Assembly: GCA_913062575.1 (NCBI GenBank)
Contig: CAJXVT010000025.1
Coordinates: 1 to 34,320 of the forward strand
Source: an uncultured Flavobacteriaceae bacterium
GTDB taxonomy: Bacteria; Bacteroidota; Bacteroidia; Flavobacteriales; Flavobacteriaceae
DNA length: 34,320 nucleotides
Reading direction: 5' to 3'
Shown here: piece after piece, positions 7,925 to 16,896 of the stretch
Layout: the number at the start of each line of letters is the position of its first letter
Numbering within the stretch: the first letter of the stretch is position 1
Notes under the pieces: model-generated
The model's database searches: none
What the model was told of the DNA's origin: nothing
What the model saw: the letters and a program-made list of their open reading frames with translations, nothing else
Position numbers and translations under genes: made by a program

Positions 7925-10900
7925 TTAGTCGTTTCTTATTAAAGAAAAATTTGAGGAATAGGTTGCTGGTATTCCTTGAAATACAAAGTTAACTGTAAAC
8001 CAATAATCTGTAGAAGGAGCTTTTGAACCATTCTTATAGTTTCCGTTCCAACCTTGGTCTGTAGGGGTAATTTGTGTAATTAATTTCCCATATCTATCAA
8101 AAATAGTAATCACTGCTTCGGGATGATTTACTAAGTCGGGGATATTCCAAGTTTCATTTTCTTCATCATTGTTTGGTGTAAAGAAATGAGGGTAATTCAT
8201 AACTCTAAAATTAAGAACTAGTGGGGTGCTACAAATACCTGAGGTATCTCTAATGTAAACCGTATGATTTCCGAATTCTAAATTGTGAAACAAATTACTT
8301 GTTTGATAACTACCATCATCTAATTTAAATACATAAGTACCAAAACCTTCTTCAATAAAATCGACTCTAATATTGGCTAGGGTGGAGAAGGAGCTGGTTA
8401 AAAAGAAAATTTCAGCTTTCGGAATTGAAGCTTTTACTTCTACTTGTGTTGGATTATAATTACAAGCTGCTCCAACATCTGGTGTTAATTTAATCGTTTC
8501 TACAGAATAAATTCCAGCTTTTGTTGCTGCATGATTTGGTCCTGTGCCAACCAATTGATTGTCGAAATACCAATTCACCGTAAAGATTGCTGGATCTAAG
8601 CCAGATTGTAATATAAAAGGATCTAAAGTTTGTTGTGTTTCTGAATCAACACAAATAACTCCGCCTTCAATATATAAATCTAGTAACGGGTGAATAGTCA
8701 AATTAAATTGCGTTTCATCAAAACAATTGTCATTTTCAATTGTTGAAGTATACACATAGATTGTTTGAGTTCCTACATCTGTTATGGTATAGTCTGAAGA
8801 GGTAATTAAGCCAACTTTATTTGGTTGTCTGTAGTAGTTAATGTTATTTCCTGCTAAGGTAAGGTTTGGCAATGTATAGCTATCACAACTTTCAATATTG
8901 TCATAAACAGGTAAACTTGGTGTTGTAGAAATGGTAATTGTAAATAGATGTTCGTCACTACAGTAAAAGCGACTTCCATTTCCTAAATACACATAAATAG
9001 ATTGCGTAGTTGTAATTACATCACCAGCATTTAATTCTGGACCAATTCCTCCCGATGAGGCATAATACTTTCCGTTATTTAAAGCAGGTAAAATATATGA
9101 GTCACACGCCTGTACATCTTCAGGTTTATCAATAGTTACACCTAAAATATATATGGTAAAAAAGGCTTCATTATTACAAGCTTGTAAATCATCATATTCA
9201 TTATAGATATATATTAATTGATCAGAAGAAATAATATCTCCAGCATTTAATTGGGTTCCATTTCCTCCAGATTCAGTAAAATACTTCCCATTTGATAAAA
9301 GAGGTAATATATATGGATTACAGCTAAAGATGTCTGTAAAACTATCTATTAGAGGCAGCGGTCTTACTTCTACTGTAAAACTAGTTTCATTAGGGCAGGT
9401 TCCATCAAAATTATAAATATAAATTGTTTGCGTAGTTGTAATAACATCTCCAGTATTTAATTGTGTTCCTAATCCACCAGATTCTGTATAATAGTTTCCG
9501 TTAGTTAGACTCGGTAAACTCATAAGGTTATCTATACAGGTAACAAAATCATTTAAAGAATCTACAAACGGAATTGGATTTATAGTAATAACAAGAGGAA
9601 TATTATCTGCACAGCCATTGTCAGTAGGAGTATAAAAATAAATAGTTTGTGAATTGGTAATTACATCATCTGGGTTAAATTTTGTTCCTTGCCCATTTGG
9701 TTGTGTAAAGAAATCACCAATTGGAATTGCTGGAACTGTATAACTACCACAAGAAGATAGATTTTGATAAATACTTGTATCTACAATTGTAATATCAAAA
9801 GAAGATTGGTTTGTACACGAATTTACATCAGTATTATAAATGTAAAGCGTTTGTGAGCTTGTAATTAAACTTCCTGCACTTAATTGCGTTCCATTTCCGT
9901 CTTCCTCAGTAAAATAATTCCCGTTGGTTAGTACTGGTAAAGTGTATGATAAACAAGTGGTTGTGTTGTTTAGAGCGTCTACTAATGGTAAAGGATAAAC
10001 AATAAAGTCAAATTGCCTATCTACACATTGATCAAAATAAAAATATAAGGTTTGGTTTGTTGTGAAAACCGTTCCAGAACTTATTAATGTTCCAGTTCCG
10101 TTAGGTCCATTTGGTGCTGTATAAAAATCTCCTACATCTGGGTTAGGTACTACAAACTCACTGCAATACTCTGTTTCAAATGTATAATCTTCTATGATTG
10201 TTACTATAAAACTTGTTTCTGAATTACAGCCATTTTCTTCATTATAAATAAAAATCTCAGCTGTATCAGTAATGATGTCTCCAGCATTTAATTGAGTTCC
10301 GGTCCCATTTTCTCCAGTAAAATAATTTCCATTAGTTAACGGAAGCAACGTGTAGCTAGAACAACTGTATTGGCTATCTAAAAAATCCACCTCTGGATTC
10401 GGATTTACGTTTACTGTAAAATCTGTGATATCAAAACATTGTGCAGTATTGTCTTCTGTTAATCGTACCCAAATTGAAAACGGATTGGCATTATTAGGAA
10501 TTGGATATCGTTCTGAATTTGGAATTATATTTGTATTGTTTTGCGCATCTTCTAAACTTGTGAAAAATGTAATTGGGTGATTACTAGGGTTTAATCCATT
10601 TAAAATCTGACTATTAACTTGAGAACCTAAATCGATAATATCATTTTCACAAACCGTAAAACTTGATGGTTTAGTTGCAGTAATAGAGTTTGTATTTAAA
10701 TTAAAACTTACGGTTTGCGTACAAGCTTCAGAAGAGTTTAAATTATAAATCTTACCATAAATTGTTGCGCCTCCTAAACTTTGATAATTGCTTAATTGAC
10801 CTACAGGAATAGGAATGTTATTGTTTAAATTATCTAATGATGAAAAGTAGGTTAAAGTATATTCTATCGGGTCTAAACCTAATGCTGTAATATCATTTAG

Positions 10901-11992
10901 AGTTAAATCAAATTCTGTAGCAAAACCATTATCACAAGTAACTAAATCTGGTGGATCAATAATTGTTAAGTCTGTAACAACAATAGTATCAGTAATAACA
11001 CAACTGGTGCTAATATTAGTGATAATTACATCATATGTTCCAGATTCTGAAACAGAATACGTTGGATTTGTTTCTCCGATAATTGTAATAGTGTCCTTTT
11101 TCCATTCGTAGCTATAATCAGTTGTATTTGTAAAACCTGTGTCCAAGGTTTTGGTTTCACCTGCACAAATAGAAAAATCATCACCTAAATCAATAAAATT
11201 ACCAAAACTCCCAGCCTCAATAAAAACTGCAGAATCGTATTTAGAGTCGTTATAATCTCCAATAACTAGTTTAATATTATACGGGTTGTTAGGTTTAATT
11301 GTTGCTGATGCGTTCATTACAACCGTATGGCCTTTCATATTAATTGTTGAATTGCTAGGGTTATTTACATTATAAGCACCAAACAATTCAGGGTTTACAG
11401 AATTACAAGAAGAATTGTATTGATTGTCTCGAATTTCTTTAACAGAAATTGGATTTCCACTAGAGGGGACAATGGCTAAGTTTATTTTTTCGCCAGTTAC
11501 TAAATCGGTTAAAATAAAAGCAAATACATCACTAAATCCACATTGCCATTCTCCATATTCATTTGAAGAAAACAAGAAATTGAAATTAAAATCTGTTGAA
11601 GGAGGAACAAAATCAAACTCTAAAAAGGCAACATCTGTTACTTGAGAAACTTGCCCCGTATTATTGCTAATCTGTAATAAATCAGGATCAGAATTTGTAT
11701 TTACTTCACTATCTAAATTGTTTCCTGTATATGAACCTTGCGTATAAGAAGCAATACCACTACGAATTAAAATTCCTTCTGAAATAGGAAAAGTAGAACC
11801 GTTTTGATTAAAATATGCTACAGATTGATTCGATGAAATCTGAATATTAGAAATAGATGCGCAAGAACCACCCACCAATAAATTTACTAGATCATTGGAA
11901 CTTTTAGTATCATCTACAGTTATAGATTGACCAATAAGCTGTGAAGAGACACTTATTAAGAGAAAGAAAAAAACAAATTTATTTAATCTCAT
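7925..11992 (-). CDS. T9SS-exported surface protein: choice-of-anchor L, eight internal repeats, type B sorting domain
   Basis: Large secreted protein of 1355 residues. Residues 1-22 are a Sec signal (MRLNKFVFFFLLISVSSQLIGQ). Residues ~35-260 match the choice-of-anchor L domain (VAFLEFDFVPPSTDFNFNFL, then SSNEYGEW and FAFILTD). An Ig-like segment follows (~268-345, ending YSVSESGTYDVIIT). About 534-1100 are eight repeats of ~70 residues with core NGNYFTESGGNGTQLNAGD and TQTIYIYN. Residues ~1265-1355 form a type B (gliding-motility-associated) C-terminal sorting domain (HFFTPNNDEENETWNIPD, then FDRYGKLI, DQGWNG, DYWFTV). It is therefore expected to cross the outer membrane through the T9SS and stay on the surface or be released, probably as an adhesin. 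It lies 28 bases after ald on the same strand. PorX, which controls this secretion system in other species, is encoded 14 kb away. Confidence 0.9.
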   Translation of the reverse strand: MRLNKFVFFFLLISVSSQLIGQSITVDDTKSSNDLVNLLVGGSCASISNIQISSNQSVAYFNQNGSTFPISEGILIRSGIASYTQGSYTGNNLDSEVNTNSDPDLLQISNNTGQVSQVTDVAFLEFDFVPPSTDFNFNFLFSSNEYGEWQCGFSDVFAFILTDLVTGEKINLAIVPSSGNPISVKEIRDNQYNSSCNSVNPELFGAYNVNNPSNSTINMKGHTVVMNASATIKPNNPYNIKLVIGDYNDSKYDSAVFIEAGSFGNFIDLGDDFSICAGETKTLDTGFTNTTDYSYEWKKDTITIIGETNPTYSVSESGTYDVIITNISTSCVITDTIVVTDLTIIDPPDLVTCDNGFATEFDLTLNDITALGLDPIEYTLTYFSSLDNLNNNIPIPVGQLSNYQSLGGATIYGKIYNLNSSEACTQTVSFNLNTNSITATKPSSFTVCENDIIDLGSQVNSQILNGLNPSNHPITFFTSLEDAQNNTNIIPNSERYPIPNNANPFSIWVRLTEDNTAQCFDITDFTVNVNPNPEVDFLDSQYSCSSYTLLPLTNGNYFTGENGTGTQLNAGDIITDTAEIFIYNEENGCNSETSFIVTIIEDYTFETEYCSEFVVPNPDVGDFYTAPNGPNGTGTLISSGTVFTTNQTLYFYFDQCVDRQFDFIVYPLPLVDALNNTTTCLSYTLPVLTNGNYFTEEDGNGTQLSAGSLITSSQTLYIYNTDVNSCTNQSSFDITIVDTSIYQNLSSCGSYTVPAIPIGDFFTQPNGQGTKFNPDDVITNSQTIYFYTPTDNGCADNIPLVITINPIPFVDSLNDFVTCIDNLMSLPSLTNGNYYTESGGLGTQLNTGDVITTTQTIYIYNFDGTCPNETSFTVEVRPLPLIDSFTDIFSCNPYILPLLSNGKYFTESGGNGTQLNAGDIISSDQLIYIYNEYDDLQACNNEAFFTIYILGVTIDKPEDVQACDSYILPALNNGKYYASSGGIGPELNAGDVITTTQSIYVYLGNGSRFYCSDEHLFTITISTTPSLPVYDNIESCDSYTLPNLTLAGNNINYYRQPNKVGLITSSDYTITDVGTQTIYVYTSTIENDNCFDETQFNLTIHPLLDLYIEGGVICVDSETQQTLDPFILQSGLDPAIFTVNWYFDNQLVGTGPNHAATKAGIYSVETIKLTPDVGAACNYNPTQVEVKASIPKAEIFFLTSSFSTLANIRVDFIEEGFGTYVFKLDDGSYQTSNLFHNLEFGNHTVYIRDTSGICSTPLVLNFRVMNYPHFFTPNNDEENETWNIPDLVNHPEAVITIFDRYGKLITQITPTDQGWNGNYKNGSKAPSTDYWFTVNFVFQGIPATYSSNFSLIRND
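8700..10390 (-). repeat. Eight coding repeats (~204-232 bp each) in the adhesin gene
   Basis: The codons for the N-G-[NKD]-[YF]-[YF]-T core recur near 10325, 10120, 9915, 9710, 9490, 9285, 9065 and 8830, a period of about 68-77 residues. Each unit starts with a Cys-containing strand ([ST]C.[SN]Y.LP.L), then NG.YFT..GG.GTQLN.GD, then TQTIYIYN and a second Cys. Units 5 to 7 are the most alike; unit 8 is the most diverged. Edges are approximate. Confidence 0.8.
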
Positions 11993-12020
11993 TTTTATAG
12001 GGGGGAATTAAGGTAAATAA

Positions 12021-13217
12021 CTAAATAATAAGCAAATTGATATCTCTAAAAGGTAAATTAAACCAATCTGCAACTGTTCTACTGGTTAAAATTCCATGAT
12101 AAAAATACATTCCGTTTCGTAAACTTTTATCAAAACGAGCTGCATTTTCAAATCCACCTTCTTCTGCAATACCTAATAAATAAGGAGTAAAAATATTGCT
12201 AATAGACACAGAAGCTGTTCTTGCATATCTAGAAGGAATGTTTGGAACACAATAATGTGTAACTCCATGGGCTTGGAAAGTAGGATTGCTATGTGTGGTT
12301 ACTTTTGAGGTTTCAAAACAGCCGCCTCTATCAATACTAACATCAACAATTAAAGCGCCATCTTTCATTTGTTCAACCATTGTTTCTGTAACCATAATTG
12401 GTGAACGATTTTTACCTCTAATAGCTCCAATAGCAACATCACAACGCATTAACGCTTTTAATAATGTTTTTGGCTGAATTGTAGATGTGTAAATAGGCGT
12501 ATGTACAGCATGTTGTAACTTTCTTAGCTTGGTAATCGAGTTATCAAAAACTTTTACTCGAGCTCCTAATCCTAATGCTGATCTGGCAGCAAATTCCCCA
12601 ACTGTTCCCGCTCCAATAATTACAACATCTGTTGGTGGAACTCCACCAATATTTCCTAATAATAATCCGTTTCCTTGATTGCTATTACTTAATAATTCTG
12701 CAGCAATCAATATAGCAGCAGTACCTGCAATTTCACTTAATGATTTTACAATTGGATATACGCCATGCTCATCTTTGATATAATCAAAGGCAACAGCAGT
12801 AATTCGTTTTTTAGCAAGCGTTTCGAAATACTTTTTGTTTTGTGTTTTTAATTGTAGTGCAGATAATAGAATACTCTGCGGTTTAATGTGTTTTATTTCT
12901 TGTAACGTTGGTGGTGCAACTTTTAAAACAATATTACAACCAAAAGCTTCTTCAGCATTATAAGAAACTTTTGCACCAGCATCTGCATAATCTTTATCGC
13001 TAAAGTTAGCTGCTTCTCCTGCACCAGTTTCAATGACTACTCTGTGTCCTTGAGTTGTTAAAGCAGCAACGGCATCTGGAGTTAAACAAACACGTTTTTC
13101 TTCAAAATGAGTTTCTTTAGGTAAGCCGATAAATAATTCTCCTTTTTGCTTTTTAATTTCCAGCATTTCTTCTTGCGGAATCAATTCTTCTTTACTAAAT
13201 GGAGAGTATTGGCTCAT
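12021..13217 (-). CDS. ald: Alanine dehydrogenase
   Basis: NAD-dependent L-alanine to pyruvate plus ammonia, or the reverse amination. The protein is 398 residues, close to the family length. The N-terminal catalytic domain opens with the AlaDH/PNT signature IGLPKETHFEEKRVCLTPDA (about 30-49). The Rossmann NAD site is VVIIGAGTVGEFAARSALGL. The DGALIVDVSIDRGGCFETS stretch and the GVTHYCVPNIPSRYARTAS region are as in AlaDH. The cytoplasmic N-terminal extension (first ~25 residues) is seen in Bacteroidota members. It starts five bases after the tsaE stop, so the two form an operon led by tsaE. A transhydrogenase alpha subunit is less likely, because no pntB follows. Confidence 0.9.
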   Translation of the reverse strand: MSQYSPFSKEELIPQEEMLEIKKQKGELFIGLPKETHFEEKRVCLTPDAVAALTTQGHRVVIETGAGEAANFSDKDYADAGAKVSYNAEEAFGCNIVLKVAPPTLQEIKHIKPQSILLSALQLKTQNKKYFETLAKKRITAVAFDYIKDEHGVYPIVKSLSEIAGTAAILIAAELLSNSNQGNGLLLGNIGGVPPTDVVIIGAGTVGEFAARSALGLGARVKVFDNSITKLRKLQHAVHTPIYTSTIQPKTLLKALMRCDVAIGAIRGKNRSPIMVTETMVEQMKDGALIVDVSIDRGGCFETSKVTTHSNPTFQAHGVTHYCVPNIPSRYARTASVSISNIFTPYLLGIAEEGGFENAARFDKSLRNGMYFYHGILTSRTVADWFNLPFRDINLLII

Positions 13218-13222
13218 AGATA

Positions 13223-13630
13223 TTATTTTAGTTGAATGTTACGTTGACCATTTTCTAAGACCGAAATATGAATTTCAGTTGACTCTAAAGGTAGTAAATT
13301 TTCGATATTCTGCGGCCATTCAATTAAACACCATGCATTTGAGTAAAAATAATCTTCAATTCCGATGTCATATGCTTCATTTTCATCTTCAATTCTATAG
13401 AAATCAAAATGATATACAATCTCATCTTTATTAGTGTGATATTCATTTACCAACGAGAAAGTGGGGGAACTGACAACATCGTCTATTCCTAATTCTTTAC
13501 ATAACTCTTTAATTAAGGTTGTTTTACCAGCACCCATTTCTCCGTAAAACAATAAAGCATTGTTTTTTGCAGTTGACAAAATTTCTTTTGCAATAGCATT
13601 AAGTTCAGAAATAGAATAGTTTTTGTTCAT
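13223..13630 (-). CDS. tsaE: TsaE, ATPase of tRNA t6A37 synthesis
   Basis: ATPase that cycles the TsaB-TsaD complex making N6-threonylcarbamoyladenosine at position 37 of ANN-decoding tRNAs. The protein is 135 residues, typical for the family. The P-loop is GEMGAGKTTLIK (about 30-41). The family motifs SSPTFSLVNEY, YHFDFYRIED and the C-terminal CLIEWPQ follow in order. It leads the tsaE-ald unit. A -7 box lies almost on the start codon, suggesting a leaderless or very short-leader mRNA. In other Bacteroidota porX usually lies directly upstream on the same strand; here 12 kb of other DNA intervenes. Confidence 0.95.
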   Translation of the reverse strand: MNKNYSISELNAIAKEILSTAKNNALLFYGEMGAGKTTLIKELCKELGIDDVVSSPTFSLVNEYHTNKDEIVYHFDFYRIEDENEAYDIGIEDYFYSNAWCLIEWPQNIENLLPLESTEIHISVLENGQRNIQLK

Positions 13631-13634
13631 GTAA

Positions 13635-13642
13635 CAAAAATA
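13635..13642 (-). promoter_or_regulatory. -7 box (TATTTTTG) of tsaE-ald
   Basis: Exact TAnnTTTG on the minus strand, four bases from the ATG at 13628-13630. The predicted transcript start falls on the start codon, so translation is likely leaderless. Confidence 0.45.
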
Positions 13643-13667
13643 AATATTCTAAGATTAGAATTGACTT

Positions 13668-13675
13668 TATATTTG
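13668..13675 (+). promoter_or_regulatory. -7 box (TATATTTG) of a decayed small gene
   Basis: Exact TAnnTTTG on the plus strand, with its predicted start coinciding with ATG 13682. It sits back to back with the tsaE promoter, giving a divergent pair in about 40 bases. Confidence 0.4.
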
Positions 13676-13681
13676 ATAAAA

Positions 13682-13799
13682 ATGAAAAAGGAAAAGAGTT
13701 TTCATTTCAATATTGATTATAGGTATTACATGTTTTTCTATACAATTCATCGAGTATTATAATATGGGAAATGATGCAACTACATTATTGATACAATAA
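13682..13799 (+). pseudogene. Possible frameshifted relic of a small membrane protein
   Basis: ATG 13682 follows the -7 box at the leaderless distance, but its frame gives 26 residues of no character. Shifting by one base inside the A-run at 13685-13689 opens a frame that reads (M)KRKRVFISILIIGITCFS, then IQFIEYYNMGNDATTLLIQ and a TAA at 13797. This has a basic start and a hydrophobic helix, as in a single-pass membrane protein or signal anchor. After the stop the same frame continues sensibly for ten codons (GFEINLWYYR). One extra A would explain the break. I do not recognise the family. It may instead be chance or a sequencing error. Confidence 0.3.
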
Positions 13800-14238
13800 G
13801 GTTTCGAAATAAATCTTTGGTATTATAGATGCTGAATTAAAATGAAGCATGTGTTTTTAAGTTTAAAGTGATTTGTAATCAGGTTATTACGGAAATAATC
13901 TCACGTTGTTTGAAGTGTGTTTAAGAAGCTTCATTGTTGTTGTTTATATCTATTTAATGATTGTTGAATCACTTTAATTATCTGTGTGTAAGCGAGTTGA
14001 TGAAAAAAACATGATAGAATTATAACAGAAAATTATGATTACCCAAATTCGTTTTCTTTAATGTTTTTTTTCTAAGTAGGGAGAAACATAGTTGGTAATA
14101 AATAAAATGGTTTCTAACTATTTAATCAAATAAATTATAGGTATCTTACCTCAAGCTTAAAACACCCAAAATAATACTTAAATTATCGATGTAAATTTTA
14201 TCCTCCTGTAGCTCTATGCCATGAAAATACAATAATAA
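13800..14238. other. Intergenic stretch at the left edge of the signalling island
   Basis: No open frame of protein-like character, no inverted repeat with a T-run, no exact TAnnTTTG box facing the kinase gene, and no tRNA or att-like duplication that I could see. The closest promoter-like string is TAAATTTT near 14191, one mismatch from the -7 consensus. It may be decayed sequence left by insertion of the island. Confidence 0.5.
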
Positions 14239-16890
14239 ATGAAAATTCGTCCAAAACTTCAAATTGCCTTTATCACCTCATCCTCTGTACTTGCAATAAG
14301 TATAATGATTGTCTCTTATTTTTCTATACGGATGTATTTTGAGCAAGAAGAAGGAAACAAGCTTAAAGATAATATACAGAATTCAGCAAAATCTGTAAAT
14401 AATTTCATAATTCAAAAAGTAACAACCTTTGATATTTTAAGTAGCAGTCCCGTATTTAGCATAGGCTCTAATGAAATTATTTCTCAATATTTATCAAAAA
14501 AAGTAAATGAATTTTCTTTTTATGATAACCTCTTTTTTTTTAAAAAAAACGGAACTATTCTTTCTTCATCAGATTCGAAATTTATTGGGCTAAACATTTC
14601 TCAGATAGATCCTGATATAGAAAGTAAATTTGAAAAGATAAATAGCAAAGGGCATAAAAGAGTGTATACTTCACCCATGAGTCTATCTTCACAAAATAAA
14701 TCGATAAAAAGCTCCCCTTTAAATGTCGAATTATTAAGCCCTGTAATTGATTTAGACGGAAACGTAATTGGTAGATTAGTAGGTTTAGTTAATTTAAAAA
14801 ATCTAAAAAGAAGGCTATTTAAGGCTGATAAAAAAGCATATAAGAATAGATATAGTTACATCCTAGACGGCAATAATGTTATATTAACATCAGATAGTCT
14901 GGCTTTGAAGACAGGGACTGAATTATTGGCAAAGGACTTACCCCTAGCATTTAAAAAGGGCAAAAGCAACTTTTACATTTATAAAAATGCGAAAGGCATA
15001 AAAACTATATTAGCACACGCACCACTCCTCAAGCGTGGAGCTGACGGTGGGTTGTGGTCCCTAATCTCTACCGTTTCCTACAGTGAAGTAATGCAGCCAA
15101 TTTATCAGATGACTTTAGAGACCTTTCTTGCTTTTCTTCTTATAACTTCAATTCTGATAGTATTGGTCATTCTTTTTTCCCGCACAATCTCGAGACCAAT
15201 AATTGAGCTTGAGAAAGCGATCTCTAATTTTGAAATTGACAAAAAACCGATAAATATAAAGAGGAGTAGTACCGATGAAATAGGACGTCTTTACAAGGCT
15301 TTTAATAAATTGACAGAAAGCCTATATTCTTCATATATTATTGAAAATAGACTAGCGAAAGAAAAAGAAGTAATTAATGCTAATTTAACCCACTTTATAG
15401 ATGGCGCCAACGCACCTGTTTTTGGAATAGATAATAGTGGGCTTGTTAATGAATGGAATATCGCTTCTGAAAAAATTACTGGATATAAAAAAGAGGAGGT
15501 AATAGGAAAAAATATAGTAAAAGTCTATGTCCCTGAAAATTACAGGAAGCCTGTGAAAAAAGTATTATTCGGAGCACTAAGAGGAAAAGAAACTGCCAAT
15601 TTTGAGTTCCCGCTAATAAACAAAGAGGGACAGCGTGTAATGATATTATTAAACTCAAGTGCACGTCGTGATGCTAATGGAGAGATTATTGGAGTTATTG
15701 GTGTAGGACAAAATATTACAGAACGTATAAAAAAGGAAGAACAATTTCGTTTAGTTGTTGAATCTGTTCCAAATCCAATCATTTTAGTGAATTCTAAAGG
15801 AGAAATCGTCCTGTTAAACAAACAAACTGAAATAGAATTTGGATATACTTCAGAAGAATTGATTGGTGAAAAAGTGGAAATTTTAATTCCAACACGTTAT
15901 AAAAATGAGCACATAAAAATTAGAAATAAGTTTTTAGTCAACCCAGAAACCAGAGTAATGGGAAAAGGAAAAGAGTTATATGCTTTAAGGAAAGATGGAG
16001 GAGAGTTTCCTTCTGAAATAGGCTTAAGCACAATTAAAACTTCTGAAGGAAACCATGTAATGGCTTCAATTGTTAATATTACAGCACGAAATGAATATGA
16101 AGCTACTTTAAAAGATAAAGAAGAACGAGTAAAAGAATTATCCTATGCTAACGCAAAAATTGCTTTTCAAGAAGAATCGTTAAATAAGGAAAAAGAACTA
16201 AGCGAATTAAAATCGAAATTTGTTTCAACAGCATCTCATGAATTTAGAACTCCATTATCTGCAATTAATTTTGCTGCTGGCTCTCTTAAAAAATACTGGG
16301 GTAAAATGGAACCAATTATGAGAGAGAGAAAACTAATGAAAATAGAAGACCAAGTTCTGCATATGACAAATTTATTAGACGATGTTTTAATTGTTGGTCA
16401 AGCAAATTCAGGTGAAGTTAGATACAAGCCTTTAAATATAAATCTTGGAGACTTTATTGATGAAGTTATTAAAGAGGTTTATAGTTCCTTCAGAGAATCA
16501 CACGACATATTGCTAATTGATAAAGAGAAATTAAAAGCTGGGGATATTTTCATTGATAAAAATATGGGACGAAATATTTTTACCAACCTATTAAGTAACG
16601 CTATAAAATTTTCTCCAGATGCTTATAAAGTTACTATTGAATTGTCATCCGAAAAAGAAAACATACTTATTTCGGTTACAGATTTCGGTATAGGAATTCC
16701 CAAAACAGAGATTGAAAATATATTTAAGCCTTTTGCTCGAGGAAAAAATGTTGATTTAATTCAAGGAACAGGTCTTGGTTTGTCAATTGTAAAAGAAGCA
16801 ATAGATACAATTGGAGGTGAAATAATTGTTAAGAGTAATGTAGGGAAAGGATCATCCTTTATTGTGAAAATCCCAAAAATAAATAAATAG
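14239..16890 (+). CDS. Membrane sensor histidine kinase (Cache-like sensor, HAMP, two PAS, HisKA, HATPase)
   Basis: Inner-membrane sensor kinase of 883 residues. The first transmembrane helix is at ~8-32. A ~260-residue periplasmic region, probably a double-Cache-type ligand domain, contains SPVIDLDGNVIGRLVGLVNL. The second helix (~294-318) is followed by HAMP (~315-370). Two PAS domains lie at ~378-495 and ~500-615. The second carries the sentence-like KGEIVLLNKQTEIEFGYTSE common in this class. HisKA has the phospho-acceptor H667 in STASHEFRTPL. The HATPase keeps all boxes: NLLSNAIKF, DFGIGIP and GTGLGLSIV, so it should be an active kinase. No receiver is fused to it. The next gene, starting six bases downstream, supplies one. 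The signal is unknown. ATG 14239 is used because the frame upstream is closed by stops. Confidence 0.93.
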   Translation: MKIRPKLQIAFITSSSVLAISIMIVSYFSIRMYFEQEEGNKLKDNIQNSAKSVNNFIIQKVTTFDILSSSPVFSIGSNEIISQYLSKKVNEFSFYDNLFFFKKNGTILSSSDSKFIGLNISQIDPDIESKFEKINSKGHKRVYTSPMSLSSQNKSIKSSPLNVELLSPVIDLDGNVIGRLVGLVNLKNLKRRLFKADKKAYKNRYSYILDGNNVILTSDSLALKTGTELLAKDLPLAFKKGKSNFYIYKNAKGIKTILAHAPLLKRGADGGLWSLISTVSYSEVMQPIYQMTLETFLAFLLITSILIVLVILFSRTISRPIIELEKAISNFEIDKKPINIKRSSTDEIGRLYKAFNKLTESLYSSYIIENRLAKEKEVINANLTHFIDGANAPVFGIDNSGLVNEWNIASEKITGYKKEEVIGKNIVKVYVPENYRKPVKKVLFGALRGKETANFEFPLINKEGQRVMILLNSSARRDANGEIIGVIGVGQNITERIKKEEQFRLVVESVPNPIILVNSKGEIVLLNKQTEIEFGYTSEELIGEKVEILIPTRYKNEHIKIRNKFLVNPETRVMGKGKELYALRKDGGEFPSEIGLSTIKTSEGNHVMASIVNITARNEYEATLKDKEERVKELSYANAKIAFQEESLNKEKELSELKSKFVSTASHEFRTPLSAINFAAGSLKKYWGKMEPIMRERKLMKIEDQVLHMTNLLDDVLIVGQANSGEVRYKPLNINLGDFIDEVIKEVYSSFRESHDILLIDKEKLKAGDIFIDKNMGRNIFTNLLSNAIKFSPDAYKVTIELSSEKENILISVTDFGIGIPKTEIENIFKPFARGKNVDLIQGTGLGLSIVKEAIDTIGGEIIVKSNVGKGSSFIVKIPKINK

Positions 16891-16896
16891 ATATTT

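Noticed and set aside
13800..14238. Possible attachment site or tRNA fragment at the left edge of the island
   Set aside because: No cloverleaf, no GTTCAAATC-type T-arm, and no direct repeat shared with the right edge could be found by eye.
15476..15821. Long open frames antisense to the sensor kinase, and similar ones opposite other genes
   Set aside because: They are opposite strongly conserved coding sequence, have no promoter or start context, and give low-complexity proteins typical of antisense frames in AT-rich genes.
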